From NCBI RefSeq assembly GCF_011694515.1, contig NZ_CP050192.1:914448-978447 (forward strand): 64,000 nt of DNA. The letters run 5' to 3'. This stretch comes from Mycobacterium sp. DL592. GTDB lineage: Bacteria > Actinomycetota > Actinomycetes > Mycobacteriales > Mycobacteriaceae. The first letter of the stretch is position 1; every line of letters starts with the position of its first letter. Below are positions 62,416 to 64,000 of this stretch, one piece after another. The notes below the pieces were generated by a model. The model searched no databases and had not been told where the DNA came from. It saw only the letters and a list, made by a program, of their open reading frames with translations. A program made the position numbers and the translations under genes.

Positions 62416-63621
62416 TCAACTGTCGAGCGCGTGAGCGGCCAGCTGCCGCTCCACTGAAGCCTCATTGTGAGCCATCAGTGGATGATTCGGCGGCAAAGCC
62501 GCCAGCCGGACGTCACCGCCGTAGTGCGCGATCACACGGTGGTCCATCACCCGGCGCCACAGCGGCGGCACCAGCGTCAGCGGAAGCATCGCCGCGTAAC
62601 CGGCGGGCAGCTCCGGCGCTTCGTCGAAGTGCCGCAGCGCCTGATAGGGCCGCATCGGGTTGGCGTGGTGGTCGGAGTGCCGCGGCAGGTGGAACAGGAA
62701 CAGGTTGGACAGCACGCTGTTGCTGTTCCAGCTGTGCGCGGGCCGCACCCGTTCGTAGCGGCCGTCGGGCAGCTTCTGCCTGCGCAGGCCGTAATGCTCC
62801 ATGTAGTTGACCATCTCGAGCAGGCAGATACCCACCAATGCCTGACCGAACAGCCACGGCAGCACGACGGGGCCGAACCAGACGGCCAAGCCCGCGTAGA
62901 GCACCACGCTCATCGGCCAGGCGCGCAGCACCTCGTTGTGCCAGGACCACGGTGACTCGCCATGCCGGGCCAGGCGTCTGGCCTCCAGCCGCCACGCCGT
63001 CTGCACTCGGCCGGCCACCGAGCGCGGTAGGAACCGATAGAAGCTTTCGCCGAACCAGGAACTGGTCGGATCCTCGGGAGTCGCGACCCGCACGTGGTGG
63101 CCGTGGTTGTGCTCGACGGGGAAGTGGCCGTACCAGCATTGGGCGAGCGCGATCTTGCTCAGCCGCTTCTCGGTGCGCTCGCTGGTGTGCCCGATCTCGT
63201 GGGCGACGTTGATGGCGCACCCGCCGACGATGCCGACCGCCAGCATCAGCCCCAGCTTGTCCAGCCAGCTCATCGACAGCCAGCCGCCGCCCGCCCACAG
63301 CCAGCACGCGAACGCCAGCGACAGATACTGGCATGGCAGATAGAGGTATGTCGCCCAGCGGTAGAACCGGTCTTTCTCCAGCGACAGCAGCGCACCGTCG
63401 GAGGGCCCCTTGCTGTCGGCGCCGCCGAGGTAGTCCAGCAGCGGGCCGATCCCGAAGACCAGCACCAGCCCCAGCCACCAGAAGGCGGGGCTTCCGATGA
63501 AGAACACGCACAGCCATGACAGCCCGACCATCCCCGGCATGATCGTGCTGAACAACCACAGATAGCGCTTGCGATCTCGCCAATGAGGCACCGCGGCAGT
63601 AGAGGACGCCGGTGAGGCCAT
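62416..63621 (-). CDS. alkB: Alkane 1-monooxygenase AlkB
   Basis: A 401-residue integral-membrane non-haem di-iron hydroxylase. The eight-histidine motif set is complete: HEIGHTSE, EHNHGHHVRV and LPRHSDHHANP, plus NYMEHYGL. About six helices. It would hydroxylate terminal positions of n-alkanes. The rubredoxin genes that often follow alkB are not found here; a DUF3060 gene follows across 5 bp. Confidence 0.93.
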   Translation of the reverse strand: MASPASSTAAVPHWRDRKRYLWLFSTIMPGMVGLSWLCVFFIGSPAFWWLGLVLVFGIGPLLDYLGGADSKGPSDGALLSLEKDRFYRWATYLYLPCQYLSLAFACWLWAGGGWLSMSWLDKLGLMLAVGIVGGCAINVAHEIGHTSERTEKRLSKIALAQCWYGHFPVEHNHGHHVRVATPEDPTSSWFGESFYRFLPRSVAGRVQTAWRLEARRLARHGESPWSWHNEVLRAWPMSVVLYAGLAVWFGPVVLPWLFGQALVGICLLEMVNYMEHYGLRRQKLPDGRYERVRPAHSWNSNSVLSNLFLFHLPRHSDHHANPMRPYQALRHFDEAPELPAGYAAMLPLTLVPPLWRRVMDHRVIAHYGGDVRLAALPPNHPLMAHNEASVERQLAAHALDS

Positions 63622-63860
63622 GGTGAGTGTTTACCGTTTCGAGACCAAGACCGCAAACGATCGGTGAATTGCCACCACCGCGTGTCGGCGACAGGTTGGT
63701 CATACCTGGGCGACGCCCGACCGCGGTCCCGACGCAGGCGGTGCAGCCGTCGTGGTGTTGCCTTGTCTGCGCTGAGCAACGAAGGCGCCCGCACTCCGCC
63801 CGGCTGCGCCGCCGAACAGGTATCTTCCCTGTCGGAAGTTTCCCTAGTCGTGGGGGTCAC

Positions 63861-64000
63861 ATGGCTGAGGTGACCGCGGACCGCACTCCCGGTCGTGCCT
63901 ATCGGACGCTGCTGACCCAGGGCACGCTCTACACCACCGGCACCCAGCTGGCCAACGTCTCGGTGGTGCTGCCGTTCATCTGTGCCCAGCAGGGTTACTT
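63861..64000 (+). CDS. Membrane protein, N-terminus only (partial)
   Basis: The gene starts at ATG 63861 and runs off the right edge. The visible ~46 residues are MAEVTADRTPGRAYRTLLTQ followed by the beginning of a hydrophobic segment (LANVSVVLPFICAQQG). An MFS-type or other polytopic membrane protein is likely; no more can be said. Confidence 0.5.
   Translation, partial: MAEVTADRTPGRAYRTLLTQGTLYTTGTQLANVSVVLPFICAQQGY

Noticed and set aside
1..64000. CRISPR array or rRNA operon
   Set aside because: No regularly spaced direct repeats with spacers and no rRNA-like sequence were seen.

Overview
The window is high-GC actinobacterial DNA from a mycobacterium, most likely a fast-growing environmental species. 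The signs are a mycolic-acid cyclopropane synthase of the CmaA/MmaA/PcaA family, a GjpA-like secreted protein, type VII secretion (ESX) style proteins, a complete kdpFABCDE operon, and a small integrated element comparable in scale to the M. tuberculosis phiRv elements.

Layout. (i) 1-15.3 kb is a potassium region: a KimA-like permease cut by the left edge, a winged-helix regulator, a 36-residue Cys/His-rich peptide, a frameshifted PPOX-fold gene, a TauE exporter, then kdpE-D-C-B-A-F on the minus strand. A 27-codon membrane ORF is coupled ahead of kdpF. Diverging from the operon is a second kdpA with no kdpB or kdpC, followed by a DUF2254 membrane protein. (ii) 15.5-20.1 kb holds a PLP-barrel-like protein without its catalytic lysine and a C4-dicarboxylate module (regulator, sensor kinase, DctA). 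(iii) 20.2-23.1 kb holds a lipoprotein, a frameshifted RidA gene, and an ESX-type cassette: EspC-like helper, probable toxin and putative immunity protein. The toxin ends early at an AAAAGG site where a -1 shift restores a toxin-like C-terminus.

(iv) 23.28-36.43 kb is an integrated satellite-like element in the 3' half of a tRNA gene with anticodon TAA, bounded by 43-bp direct repeats. It carries a tyrosine integrase, a serine recombinase, an Xis/AlpA-like protein, a primase-polymerase, a RecA-like helicase with iteron-like repeats just after it, a capsid-like protein and several small genes. I see no terminase, portal or tail genes. A three-gene minus-strand cargo block sits between the integrase and attR. 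Matching 22-bp tandem repeats near both ends look like integrase arm sites.

(v) 36.5-64 kb is ordinary mycobacterial chromosome: secreted metalloprotease, NlpC/P60-like protein, epimerase, MFS transporter, cupins, GH16, diguanylate cyclase, mycolate cyclopropane synthase, VOC protein, acyl-CoA dehydrogenase, GjpA-like protein, DUF4239, acyl-CoA thioesterase, zwf, CobW GTPase, secreted GH2, Ohr/OhrR, alpha-L-fucosidase, a glutamine-type ABC transporter with fused binding protein and permease, a DUF3060 protein, AlkB and the start of a membrane protein.

Three frameshifts (PPOX, RidA, ESX toxin) fall within about 20 kb, all at short repeats or base runs. They may be real decay, programmed or slippage events, or assembly errors; reads are needed to tell.
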